Shown here in pieces: positions 35,789 through 44,577 of a stretch of 64,000 bases of DNA. Each line of letters starts with the position of its first letter. Positions within the stretch are counted from its first letter, which is position 1. The notes below the pieces were generated by a model. The model was not told the DNA's origin. It made no database searches and was given only the letters and a program-made list of their open reading frames with translations. The translations under genes and the position numbers were made by a program. The stretch is from an uncultured Paracoccaceae bacterium. Its GTDB lineage: Bacteria > Pseudomonadota > Alphaproteobacteria > Rhodobacterales > Rhodobacteraceae. The stretch is taken from NCBI GenBank assembly GCA_947497985.1, contig CANMIX010000005.1:1-64000 (forward strand). The letters run 5' to 3'.

Positions 35789-37021
35789 CTACCCTTTCAC
35801 GCTTCCAGCGGTCAGACCGGTTACAAGAAAACGCTCGAACCACAGAAACAACGCAAGGACAGGGACCGTTGCGATCACCGCGCCCGCCATCAAGTGCTGG
35901 CGTGGAACTTCTGAAGAGTTCAATTCAGCGATCCCGCGTGAGAGCGTGAACAGGTCGACGTTATCAAGGAACATGAAAGCAAACAGGAATTCGTTCCAAG
36001 CGATCATAAAGACGTAAAGGGCGACCGATGCCAGAGCGGGCAACGCTAAGGGCAGCGTAATCTTGATGATCACGTTCAGGCGCGTCAGCCCATCCATTAA
36101 ACCTGCTTCTTCCAATTCGGCAGGAATGCCACGGAAGTATCCCTGCAACATGTAAAGTGCGACGGGGATCGTTGTTGCGGGATAGACAAACAGCAAACCC
36201 CAAAGCGTGTTGCGCATCCCCAATTGGGAGAAGATCGCATAAAGCGGAATAACCAGAACGATCATCGGCACCATGTAGATCAGCAGGATCGAGCGGGAGA
36301 GGAAGTTTTGCCCCGGAAACCGCAATCGTGCCACAGCATAAGCTCCGGGTACCGCGAAGAAGAGGGTGATTGCCACGGTTGCAACGGATACCAGTGCCGA
36401 GTTCATCAGATAGGTGCCAAAGTGGTACCGGGTGAACAGCTCGATATAGCTGCGGAACAATGCGGAAAAGCCTTGGCCAAAGTCGATAGAAAAATCGAGC
36501 GGATTGGACAGCAAGAGTTGCTGGTTCTTCAAACTCATCATGATCATTACGAAGAATGGCAAAGCGACGGCGATGGTGAAGGCCACGAGGCCAAAGCCTT
36601 TGATAAACCGCAGGCAAAGCACTTCGATATTGTAGCGTTTTTCAGAGCCGGGACCGAGGTTCGCTCCTACAAAATAGATCGACTGAACCACAAAAATCGC
36701 CGTCAAGATCACAAAGACAAACTGACCAAAGGCGTAGGTGCTGATTGGTTGGCCCATCGGCTCTGCTCCTGAGGCGACGAGCAGCAGGATGATAAATGCA
36801 AGTCCGGCAACCGCACGTAACGCTAAGGAGCGGCGCTCATGTGGTTGCCACATCAGGATACCTGCTGCCGCAAGACCTGCGAATGCACCTGCAGTGACCT
36901 GAGGCTGAAAGGTTAAACCCGAAACAAAGAGCGCAAGCAGCGTGACAATGACGGTCCAGATCGCGCCCCAGAGCGCTCCAAAAACGATTGAAATATAGAA
37001 GATGTTTCCAAGACGGCTCAT
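35789..37021 (-). CDS. Sugar ABC transporter permease (MalG type) with N-terminal extension
   Basis: 410 residues. The last about 270 residues are a MalG-type permease with the EAA loop EEAGLMDGLTRLNVIIKITL. An N-terminal extension of about 130 residues with four hydrophobic segments precedes it, longer than the usual 280-residue family members. The start overlaps the stop of the MalF-type gene by four bases with GGAGGATG upstream. Confidence 0.85.
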   Translation of the reverse strand: MSRLGNIFYISIVFGALWGAIWTVIVTLLALFVSGLTFQPQVTAGAFAGLAAAGILMWQPHERRSLALRAVAGLAFIILLLVASGAEPMGQPISTYAFGQFVFVILTAIFVVQSIYFVGANLGPGSEKRYNIEVLCLRFIKGFGLVAFTIAVALPFFVMIMMSLKNQQLLLSNPLDFSIDFGQGFSALFRSYIELFTRYHFGTYLMNSALVSVATVAITLFFAVPGAYAVARLRFPGQNFLSRSILLIYMVPMIVLVIPLYAIFSQLGMRNTLWGLLFVYPATTIPVALYMLQGYFRGIPAELEEAGLMDGLTRLNVIIKITLPLALPALASVALYVFMIAWNEFLFAFMFLDNVDLFTLSRGIAELNSSEVPRQHLMAGAVIATVPVLALFLWFERFLVTGLTAGSVKG

Positions 37022-38316
37022 GCGTCATCCTCCGGTGAGAATTTGAAGAAGATGACCGAAAAACAGAGCAGAACAAGGAACACGACCACGGCGACCGCAG
37101 CGCCGGCGCCAAGGTTGGACAGTGCAAAAGCCTGTTCGTAGACGTTCACAGTCAGCGTGCGCGTACCTGCTGCCCCGCCTGTCAGAAGGAAGATATCGTC
37201 GAATTTGTTGAACGTCCAAATGAAGCGCAAGAGGAAGAGAACCGCCATGATGCCCATCAGCTGCGGGAGCGAAATAAAGCGGAATTGCTGGAGCGGAGTT
37301 GCGCCATCAATTTCAGCCGCTTCATAGATGTCGGTCGACATCGATTGCATCCGTGCAAGGATAAAAAGCATCGCAAGCGGAAAGTAGCGCCAGATCTCAA
37401 AGATAATCACTACCGTCAGGGCGACAGGAAAGGTGAAGGTAAATCCCAAGATAGTAATGTCTACAGCGCGCTGGCCCAAAAAGCTGATCGGCCCGTCAAT
37501 GACGCCCAATTGGATCAAAAGCGCGTTCAGCGTACCGCCAGGGCCTGGATCCAGAAGCAGCACCCAAGCCAATGCCACCGCGATAACCGGCGCAACATAG
37601 GGCGACAGGAAAAGTCCACGCAAAATGGCCCGACCACCGAATGTGATATTCATCAATTGGGCCGCAAAGAGACCCATGACCAACGCTCCAACCGTGCCCG
37701 CGATTGTGTAATACATCGAAGCCCATAGAACGGTCCAAAAGTCGGACGCGTTGAAAAGGCGTTTGAAGTTGTCAAATGTGAATTCACCATTGGTCAGAAT
37801 GTTCTCGGGAACGAAGGTGAATTCCGGGTCACTGTCTTTGATGTTCTCGGGTGCGTCGATGAAGGCCTGCATCGCCGCAACACGCACCACGATGTCTTCC
37901 CGCTGACCGGGCGCATAATCGCCCAGATCACACCGAATGTTCTGACCGGTCGCGACACAGCGATCATTGACAGTCAAAATTTTGAGACTGTCCGGCACAG
38001 TATCTGTAAACACCACGTCAGTAATTGCGCTTTTGCGTGATGAATTTCGTGCGCGGTAACGAATATCGGCCTCGTCACCTGCGACTTCGAATTTGCCCAT
38101 CAATCGCTCATTCACAAGAATGGCAGGCGGGCGTAAGTCAGCAAGAGCGACGGGCTTAAAGCTGATCCAGACATTGGCGATCAATGGAAACAGAACAACT
38201 GAAAGCACGATCAGGAACGTAGGTAAAAGCAGTAAATAAGCAAAGCGCATTTCACGCTTTGCGAGTGGCCCCAAACCTTTCGGTGGGCCTGACGGCGGTG
38301 TTTCAGATGTCGACAT
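37018..38316 (-). CDS. Sugar ABC transporter permease (MalF type) with a DUF11-like periplasmic insert
   Basis: 432 residues against about 290-310 for simple MalF-type sugar permeases. After the first membrane segment (about residues 27-50) there is a periplasmic stretch of about 100 residues with TDVVFTDTVPDSLKILTVND and CVATGQNIRCDLGDYAPGQ, the pattern of a DUF11 Ig-like domain, with two cysteines that could form a disulphide. The rest is a normal permease with the EAA loop YEAAEIDGATPLQQFRFISL. It sits between the binding-protein and MalG-type genes. Confidence 0.85.
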   Translation of the reverse strand: MSTSETPPSGPPKGLGPLAKREMRFAYLLLLPTFLIVLSVVLFPLIANVWISFKPVALADLRPPAILVNERLMGKFEVAGDEADIRYRARNSSRKSAITDVVFTDTVPDSLKILTVNDRCVATGQNIRCDLGDYAPGQREDIVVRVAAMQAFIDAPENIKDSDPEFTFVPENILTNGEFTFDNFKRLFNASDFWTVLWASMYYTIAGTVGALVMGLFAAQLMNITFGGRAILRGLFLSPYVAPVIAVALAWVLLLDPGPGGTLNALLIQLGVIDGPISFLGQRAVDITILGFTFTFPVALTVVIIFEIWRYFPLAMLFILARMQSMSTDIYEAAEIDGATPLQQFRFISLPQLMGIMAVLFLLRFIWTFNKFDDIFLLTGGAAGTRTLTVNVYEQAFALSNLGAGAAVAVVVFLVLLCFSVIFFKFSPEDDA

Positions 38317-38337
38317 TGGTATGCTCGCGTCAAGAGT

Positions 38338-38362
38338 CTGAGGCAGCGAAACACTGCCCCAG
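38338..38362 (-). promoter_or_regulatory. Hairpin between binding-protein and permease genes
   Basis: CTGAGGCAG (38338-38346) and CTGCCCCAG (38354-38362) pair with one mismatch across a seven-base loop, just after the stop of the binding-protein gene. It is probably a 3' stabiliser or attenuator that raises binding-protein output. Confidence 0.5.
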
Positions 38363-38372
38363 AACGTTTGGC

Positions 38373-39722
38373 TTAATTGGCCATCAGAGCTTTATGCTCA
38401 GCCACAATCTTGGCGGCAGCTTCATCTACAGAGAGTTCGCCATCCGTCATCTCACGGATCACACGAGACATGATTTGACTGTTGATGACGTTGGAGGATG
38501 CAGCCAACTGGCCAGAATCCACTCCCCAGCGATCGCCGACAGACAGCCCGGCCACAATGTCATCAATGACTTGCTGTGGGTAGATGTCTGCGAGCGGCGC
38601 TTTGCGGTCCACACCGACATCCAGACCAGCCCACGTTAATTCATACGCGTTTGAACCTGCTTCCGGGCCAGTCCGAACCGGGAATTTGCCTTCAGGGGCT
38701 TGGCTGAGCCATGCACCATAGCCGTCAGACAGAAGGAACTTTACGAATTCCTGCGCCACTTCGGTGTTGGCGTCAGCAGTGATGCCCATGTAACGGACGT
38801 CTGACCATGCGGCCCCATCGGCGTTGCCTGGCCCCGAGACCATTGTCGCAAAGCCCGTATTGCCAGCCAGCTCTTTGGTTGTGGGGTCATCGTTGATGGT
38901 GACCGGTGCGCTGTCGCGCAGGCCGCCCAGCTCATCCAAAATAGATGGCGACCAGATGATCATTGCGGCTTTGCCATCAAGGTACAGCTCGCGCGATTGA
39001 GACCAGTACAGATCACCTTCGGGCGATGCTGAGACCAGCTCATTGTAGAGTTCCAGCAATTGTTTGAGGTTGGTTGTGTCTTCGTTGACAGAGCCATCAG
39101 CATTCACTGGAGAGTACCCTGTCGCGAGGGACAGATGCTCAATCAGCTGCATCATGTAGCCTTCGTCGATCTTTGTCGCAGCCACAAACCCGTACATCTC
39201 AGGCGGATTATGTAGCGCTTTTAGACCCGCGCGGATCGTGTCAAAGGATGTGGGCGCAGCAAGGCCGTTAGCTTCGAACAGGTCGCTCCGGTACACGACC
39301 ATCTGCGTCCAACCATCGGTGGGGACAGATACAATCTCTCCGTCGCTCGAAGCCATGCGAATTGGACCGGCTGCAAAGGTGTCGATGCCGAGGTCACTTA
39401 CAACCTCATCAGCTGCGGCTGTATCCAAGAGACCGGCTTCGGCATAGGGCAGAAGATGTTGCACGGTGTGGTTCAGAACGTCTGGCAGGTCCCCCGCAGC
39501 AAAAGCAGCCGTTGCACGTGTCTGAATGTCCGACTCCTCAACCGGGATCAGCTCTACGTCGTGGCCAGTTGCTGCGGTAAATGCCGCCGCCATTTCTTCT
39601 TGGATCGCCATGCGCTCTGGCTGAACTTCCATTGTCCAAACACGGATCGTGTCAGCAAATGCTGCCCCGACCAATGCAGAAGAAAGCATCAATCCTGTGA
39701 GTATGGTTGTTGTGCGTTTCAT
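38373..39722 (-). CDS. Extracellular sugar-binding protein (family 1)
   Basis: 449 residues with a Sec signal (KRTTTILTGLMLSSALVGAA). IRVWTMEVQPERMAIQEEMA at the mature N-terminus and AAWSDVRYMGITADANTEVA late in the protein are typical of solute-binding family 1. GGGAGGAC precedes the ATG, which overlaps the lacI stop by four bases, so regulator and importer form one transcript. Confidence 0.9.
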   Translation of the reverse strand: MKRTTTILTGLMLSSALVGAAFADTIRVWTMEVQPERMAIQEEMAAAFTAATGHDVELIPVEESDIQTRATAAFAAGDLPDVLNHTVQHLLPYAEAGLLDTAAADEVVSDLGIDTFAAGPIRMASSDGEIVSVPTDGWTQMVVYRSDLFEANGLAAPTSFDTIRAGLKALHNPPEMYGFVAATKIDEGYMMQLIEHLSLATGYSPVNADGSVNEDTTNLKQLLELYNELVSASPEGDLYWSQSRELYLDGKAAMIIWSPSILDELGGLRDSAPVTINDDPTTKELAGNTGFATMVSGPGNADGAAWSDVRYMGITADANTEVAQEFVKFLLSDGYGAWLSQAPEGKFPVRTGPEAGSNAYELTWAGLDVGVDRKAPLADIYPQQVIDDIVAGLSVGDRWGVDSGQLAASSNVINSQIMSRVIREMTDGELSVDEAAAKIVAEHKALMAN

Positions 39723-40789
39723 TGTTTGTCCTCCCTAACAGAAACGTCGTTTTGGCCAGCCTTAACGGGTGCTGGACCGTCAGTATTGCGTTGCACCAAA
39801 TGGGCGCGCTGCAACTCGTGAAATGAGCGGGGGTCTGCTCCATCGATGATCGACAAGAGCATATCGCCGAGGCGACGGCCCGCGTGGGCCTGTGGCTGCG
39901 CCATGGTCGTAAGCGGAGGATTGGCATGTTTGCCAAAGTGAAGACCGTCATAGCCGATAACGGACACCTGTTCTCCGGGCTTAATCCCGCGCGCATGTAG
40001 CGCTTCTAACGTCCCAAGCGCGACCATATCCGTGACGCAGACCACCGCCGTTGGCGGGGTCGGCTGCTCCATCAACAGACCCGCTGCGGCAGAGCCACCT
40101 TCATCTGTGAACTCTGCAATTTGGACCAGCTCAGGGTCATGTGCCAAAGCGTTGTGGCTCAGTCCTCGGAGGTAGCCATCAAGGCGCTCCTGCGCGAATT
40201 GATACTCAAGCGGCCCACCGATGAACCCAATCCGACGATGCCCCATCTGCACAAGGTGATTTACAGCAGTGAAAAACCCGTCTTCGCCGTCTACATCGTA
40301 CCACGCGTAATTGTCGCAATGGTCGGAACGGCCATGAACGACAAAGGGGCATCCCAGATCTTGCGCCAATGTGATACGTGGATCGTTCTTGAGCGGGCGC
40401 GAGATCACAAGCCCCGCGATCCGGCCCGACGTCACCAAACGATCGATGGTTTCAAGATCGCCAGCAGACGCATCCGCTTGGCAGACCAGTAAGTCCCAAT
40501 TGCGCTCGTTCAGCGCCTCACCCAATCCTGAAAGCAGTTGCGCGATAAAGGGTTGTGAACTGGCCCCATGCTGGCGCGGGATCAGATAGCACACCGTTTC
40601 AGGTGTGCCGATGGAAAGCCGCCGCGCATTTTGATTGGGACGATAGCCAAGCGCATCAGCCGCGTGCTTTACACGCTCACGCGTGGCACGGCTGATATCT
40701 GGATAATCATTCAGCGCCCGACTGACAGTGCTGACTGTCAAATCAAGATGTCCGGCAAGCGCTTTCAAATTGACAGATCGATCGCTCAT
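39719..40789 (-). CDS. LacI-family transcriptional repressor
   Basis: 356 residues. The helix-turn-helix is NLKALAGHLDLTVSTVSRAL followed by NDYPDISRATRERVKHAADA and LGYRPN; the rest is a sugar-binding periplasmic-like domain (AGLVISRP, MGHRRIGFIGG). It is the first gene of the sugar operon. The palindrome 27 bp upstream is its expected operator. Confidence 0.92.
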   Translation of the reverse strand: MSDRSVNLKALAGHLDLTVSTVSRALNDYPDISRATRERVKHAADALGYRPNQNARRLSIGTPETVCYLIPRQHGASSQPFIAQLLSGLGEALNERNWDLLVCQADASAGDLETIDRLVTSGRIAGLVISRPLKNDPRITLAQDLGCPFVVHGRSDHCDNYAWYDVDGEDGFFTAVNHLVQMGHRRIGFIGGPLEYQFAQERLDGYLRGLSHNALAHDPELVQIAEFTDEGGSAAAGLLMEQPTPPTAVVCVTDMVALGTLEALHARGIKPGEQVSVIGYDGLHFGKHANPPLTTMAQPQAHAGRRLGDMLLSIIDGADPRSFHELQRAHLVQRNTDGPAPVKAGQNDVSVREDKQ

Positions 40790-40815
40790 CCAGTTCCTCC
40801 CCGGCTGGACGGTAG

Positions 40816-40854
40816 GCGAAACCGTTTTCGGAATGCAACCGAAAACGGTTTCGC
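40816..40854. promoter_or_regulatory. Double LacI-type operator
   Basis: GCGAAACCGTTTTCGG (40816-40831), seven bases, CCGAAAACGGTTTCGC (40839-40854): perfect 16-base arms, each of which contains a LacI-like GAAAnCGnTTTC core. It lies 27-65 bp upstream of the lacI start and would give autorepression of the whole operon. Confidence 0.8.
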
Positions 40855-41034
40855 TAGCCGTTTGCTTTTCCTTAGGGTTGAGGTTACAGGACGCCTACAC
40901 GACAATGATGGGGGTAAATAATGCTCCGGGAAAAGTTGAAGCGAATGGTGTTGTGCCGCCTTTCGGGCCACCCATTGCGCGCGAGACTTTGCCGTCGGTC
41001 TGGCCGCACGCCACATGTCGCCGCAGGTAACGCC

Positions 41035-42258
41035 TTATTCCTCACTGTTGGCTTTGATAACCAACGCAGAAATCAGCCCCATGTGAGACGACTGATGTGA
41101 GATGTTGTCGCCGGGTTGCAGGAACCTGTGTGATCGGAGTTCTTCGTCAATAAATGCCGCGATAACAGCGTCATAGGGCGCGCGACCTTTCAATACATGT
41201 CCGTCAGTCACATACCGCAGTGCTCCACGCAGAATTTGGCGGAGGCTGGGCGGCATAAAAATCACCCCTTCCGCAGTGCCGGACATCAGAACCTGGCCTT
41301 TTGAAATGTTGGCATCGTCGACAAGGTGCCAATAGCGCGATTGATAGAGGAAACGCGCGTCTTCGGTGTCTGTCAGGACCTGTTTCACCAAGTCACGAAA
41401 CGAGAGGATCATATCACCTGCGCGCGTATCCTGACGGGGCTCATCGTTGACGGTTGTTGTAAGGCGTTCGGTTTCAACAAACGCCTGCCAATCCCGTGGC
41501 ATGACAAACAATCCGCCAGAGGGGAAATGGTCTGGACCACTTTTTGCGTCGCTAAATCCCTTACCTGAATCCAAATTGTCAGGGTCAATCAAACGCAACA
41601 TCGTTGCGCGATCTGTGAAATCCCCGCATAAGAAAAACCCTTTCTGTGCTTGGTCGAAGTCCGCCACGCTGTGGATGTCGCGATCAAAACGAACGCAGAT
41701 CTCAACCTCGTAATCAAGCAGTTCATTTGCGGTTAGAGATACGGTTGTTACGGGTGGTGCGGGCGCTCCGAATTTTGGGAAATTAAACACTGATTGAGCC
41801 TGCGTTTCTTCCTGGTGTTCCGGAAAATTGGTGCCGCTTGCAACATGGCGGCTGGCAGTGCCTGCCGCGGGCAGCAGGTCTTCGTAGGGGTGTTCAACAA
41901 GCGGGAAAACAGAGGTCTCAGGCGTAAGTGCTGCTGCCAATTCGCTGAGGCGCTGAAACCCGATCTGATCGGTGACGTGAAAAAAATCTGTTTCAGATGT
42001 CAGCCCCTGTGCGGTGAGATCGAGCCCCGCGACGGCCTGTGGAGTTACAACGCTCACCAACATGACATGCGGTGGATTCGTGGGGCCATTGTCGATTAGC
42101 GCCAAGGTGACGCCTTGGTTCGGTGGCAATACGCCCATCCTAATCGGTGTGGTTTCACGACTGAACGAGTTGCGGCGATTGGGGTCTTCGGGTTGCAAAA
42201 GAAAGAGCCCCGCAGCCAGTCCGATACTGGCCGCAGTGAGAACAATAGAAATGCGCAT
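41035..42258 (-). CDS. Exported FAH-family protein
   Basis: 407 residues. The N-terminal hydrophobic segment (RISIVLTAASIGLAAGLFLL) is a signal or anchor. The body contains the fumarylacetoacetate-hydrolase fold: LLDYEVEICVRFDRDI with the paired acidic ligands near residue 200, GDFTDR, and GKGFSDAKSGPDHFPSGGLF. FAH-family hydrolases are normally cytoplasmic, so export is unusual. AGGAA precedes the ATG. The gene follows the mipA-like gene on the same strand with a 39-bp gap, likely one operon. Confidence 0.75.
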   Translation of the reverse strand: MRISIVLTAASIGLAAGLFLLQPEDPNRRNSFSRETTPIRMGVLPPNQGVTLALIDNGPTNPPHVMLVSVVTPQAVAGLDLTAQGLTSETDFFHVTDQIGFQRLSELAAALTPETSVFPLVEHPYEDLLPAAGTASRHVASGTNFPEHQEETQAQSVFNFPKFGAPAPPVTTVSLTANELLDYEVEICVRFDRDIHSVADFDQAQKGFFLCGDFTDRATMLRLIDPDNLDSGKGFSDAKSGPDHFPSGGLFVMPRDWQAFVETERLTTTVNDEPRQDTRAGDMILSFRDLVKQVLTDTEDARFLYQSRYWHLVDDANISKGQVLMSGTAEGVIFMPPSLRQILRGALRYVTDGHVLKGRAPYDAVIAAFIDEELRSHRFLQPGDNISHQSSHMGLISALVIKANSEE

Positions 42259-42297
42259 CGCTATTCCTGTTTTGATAAACGTGAGACGTGGTCCAGC

Positions 42298-43086
42298 TTA
42301 GAATTGGAACAAAACGCCAGCAGTCAGGCTGGTTTGCGTATCGTCAAAGCTAACGCTGCTGTCTTTTGCGTCCCCTATGAGTGTAGACACATCGAGGCTT
42401 GTGAACAGAAGCGTGCGCGGACGTAGGGCATAGCTTCCGGTCAGCGTTACTCCGCCTTTGGCAAACCCCGAACTGGCATCAAATGTCGCCAGGCCTGATG
42501 CGGCGGACTGTACAGGCGTGACCGAGAAATAGGACGCCATCCAATCGTCATCTGCCCAGACGAGGTATGGTGTCGCTGAAAACCGCACGCGACTGTTGAC
42601 CTGTGCACTGTAAGTACCAAAAAGCGTTGCCTTGGTTCCATCGTGCCCCTCATCGGACAAGCCATGCTGGACTTCGATCCCATACGCCAAAGGACCAGTT
42701 TCATACTCCACAAACACTGTGGCAATCGGGCTCGCTTCGATATCTGGAAAACCGCTTAAGCGTGGATCATCCGCAGCAATGCGCTCGGCGAAGTCATATC
42801 CTATTCCAACCCCGAACTGCAGGTCACCGGCGGGCAAAGTTCGGGTGGTCTTGAGGCCCAATCCGCGCTGGTTCAAAAACCCATAGCGACCGATCTCAAG
42901 ATCCAGGATCGGGATCAGATTGCTTTCCCGTTCGTCGGATCCTGGGAACGTGGGCCCGGACGAAACCCCAAAGCCGACCGCGCCATGCACCAGGCGTTCT
43001 TGGGCAAGGGCGGCTGTGCTGACGAGGGACGCCGCAATTGCAACACCTGTCGCGGCGCGGACCTGTGATTGAATATTCAAATTCAT
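42298..43086 (-). CDS. MipA/OmpV-family outer membrane protein
   Basis: 262 residues from ATG 43086 (AAAGGTC upstream), with a signal peptide ending TAALAQ. GFGVSSGPTFPGSDERESNL and ILDLEIGRYGFLNQRGLGLK are the MipA/OmpV start, followed by beta-strand alternation and a C-terminal Phe (GVLFQF) as outer-membrane proteins need for BAM insertion. It is divergent from a LytTR membrane regulator that may control it. Confidence 0.85.
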   Translation of the reverse strand: MNLNIQSQVRAATGVAIAASLVSTAALAQERLVHGAVGFGVSSGPTFPGSDERESNLIPILDLEIGRYGFLNQRGLGLKTTRTLPAGDLQFGVGIGYDFAERIAADDPRLSGFPDIEASPIATVFVEYETGPLAYGIEVQHGLSDEGHDGTKATLFGTYSAQVNSRVRFSATPYLVWADDDWMASYFSVTPVQSAASGLATFDASSGFAKGGVTLTGSYALRPRTLLFTSLDVSTLIGDAKDSSVSFDDTQTSLTAGVLFQF

Positions 43087-43243
43087 TTTTTGACCTTTCA
43101 GACGCTTATTCGGACCACGCGGCTCCGCTGTGCGACAGATCACATCACGGGGTCCACGTTGGCCAAATCTGCGCAGTGCGCTTGCGTGTCTGAAAGCCAA
43201 ACAGCTTGAAACCACAGTCCTTTTTCGTGAACGGCAGACAGGG

Positions 43244-43277
43244 TTTCGCGACCGGTAGATTTCGACCGTTCGCGAAA
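43244..43277. promoter_or_regulatory. Inverted repeat in the mipA-lytTR divergent gap
   Basis: TTTCGCGACCGGT (43244-43256) and ACCGTTCGCGAAA (43265-43277) match at 12 of 13 positions with an eight-base spacer. It lies about 160 bp from the mipA-like start and 75 bp from the lytTR start, a good place for a shared operator. Confidence 0.55.
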
Positions 43278-43351
43278 TACCTGTGTTTCTCGGCATCATT
43301 CGTGGCTAACGTCTCAAACGAATCCCACCTTGCGTATGATTTTGTGGTCCC

Positions 43352-44185
43352 ATGTTTTCAGAGTTTAAAATCAGCAGTCTTCTAGTCCTTTTACGTGGTC
43401 AGACAACGTCATTGCGGCACCAGTTGTTGGTTTCTGTGATCGTCCTGCTTGTCTGTGCGACGGTTCTGGCAGGTTTGGAGCCCGGTGCCAGCCGAGCGCT
43501 TTCATTCCCATGGGCCTTGCTGCATTGGATCGTACATCTTCTTGGGGCGCTGTTGATTTTTGCCTTCCTTACGATTGCAGCTATGCGTTTGGGAATCCCT
43601 GACCTTTGGGCGATTGTTACAGCCGTTCTTGTGCTGCCGCTCTGCCTTGCGCCGCTGTCTTTGGGGACTGAGGCCATCATCGCCCATGTGACCGGGATAA
43701 CCGATCGAAATCCGGACGGATATTGGGAGGAACTCAGTCGTGTCGCCATACCGGCCATTGGCCTGACGACCTTGTCGGTTCTTTTTGTGTTTAAGGCCGC
43801 GGAATTTACTGTGAAATATCGTACACAGCTCGTTGCAAGGTTCGACAAAGAACCCTCCCTGCGCAGTCTGTTTGCGAATGTGCCCCATACGCTTGGCGAG
43901 GATTTGATTAGCGTGAGCGCCAATGATCATTACGTGCAACTGCGCACCACTGACGGCAGTGCGATGTTGAGCCTTAAATTCACTGATTGTGTAAAGAAAC
44001 TCGCAGCATTTAACGGTGTTCAGGTGCACCGATCACATTGGGTGCGTTTGAAGCACATCACAAACGTACGCCCAAACGGCAGTAGCTATCTGTGCACCAT
44101 GCGAGACGGTTCCGAGATCTCAGTCAGCAGGCGCAGATACAAAGATCTGAAACAGTCGCTTGAAAGGCTCAGCGCTGAAGCGTGA
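43352..44185 (+). CDS. Membrane-bound LytTR-family transcriptional regulator
   Basis: 277 residues. Four hydrophobic segments between about residues 23 and 155 are followed by a LytTR DNA-binding domain: LISVSANDHYVQLRTTDGSA, VQVHRSHWVRLKHITNVRPN and GSEISVSRRRYKDLK. There is no receiver domain, so it would sense the membrane directly. It has no strong ribosome site. It is divergent from the MipA/OmpV gene. Confidence 0.85.
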   Translation: MFSEFKISSLLVLLRGQTTSLRHQLLVSVIVLLVCATVLAGLEPGASRALSFPWALLHWIVHLLGALLIFAFLTIAAMRLGIPDLWAIVTAVLVLPLCLAPLSLGTEAIIAHVTGITDRNPDGYWEELSRVAIPAIGLTTLSVLFVFKAAEFTVKYRTQLVARFDKEPSLRSLFANVPHTLGEDLISVSANDHYVQLRTTDGSAMLSLKFTDCVKKLAAFNGVQVHRSHWVRLKHITNVRPNGSSYLCTMRDGSEISVSRRRYKDLKQSLERLSAEA

Positions 44186-44224
44186 GTGAACCGCCCCGGG
44201 GCTGCCGGAGGCTGATTTCAGTGA

Positions 44225-44397
44225 GTTATGCAGCAATGTCGTCAGTTTTCAGTGCGGCGTATAAATTGGCCGCTGCTCCTGCCGACGGAGTGTTTCCGAA
44301 AGGCTCAAGCAGACGACGGTTGTTGAACCAGTCCGCCCATTCGAGTGTCGTGTATTCAACCGCCTCAAAGTTGCGCCAAGAGCCGTGGCGGAGAAAG
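44225..44397 (-). pseudogene. C-terminal relict of an IS3-family transposase
   Basis: On the minus strand it reads GSWRNFEAVEYTTLEWADWF, then NNRRLLEPFGNTPSAGAAAN and ends DDIAA-stop at 44225, the standard C-terminus of IS3 OrfB. The upstream part is missing. It lies 180 bp from the tRNA-Arg gene and belongs to a different IS from the one at 10234-11609. Confidence 0.85.
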
Positions 44398-44577
44398 GAC
44401 CTGTCCCATTTTAGTGCCGCCCCAAGTGCTCGTCTATGCGACTTTTCGTTCGAAAGCGACGGGGCTTTTCCATCCCAATGCTGCGTGCCGTCACCTCAGA
44501 TCGTAGAAGCCGTTGCTGCATTGGCAGGGTGCCAACTCGGCGGCCTATCACGTCTGCCACGCACAACAGGAAATTTG
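44398..44577. other. Scrambled sequence between IS relict and tRNA
   Basis: 180 bp with no gene. A possible further mobile-element fragment (ttttcgttcgaaagcgacgg) is present but cannot be assigned. Confidence 0.35.

Noticed and set aside
44398-44577. Second transposase in the gap before the tRNA
   Set aside because: Some minus-strand frames looked integrase-like, but no continuous motif could be established.
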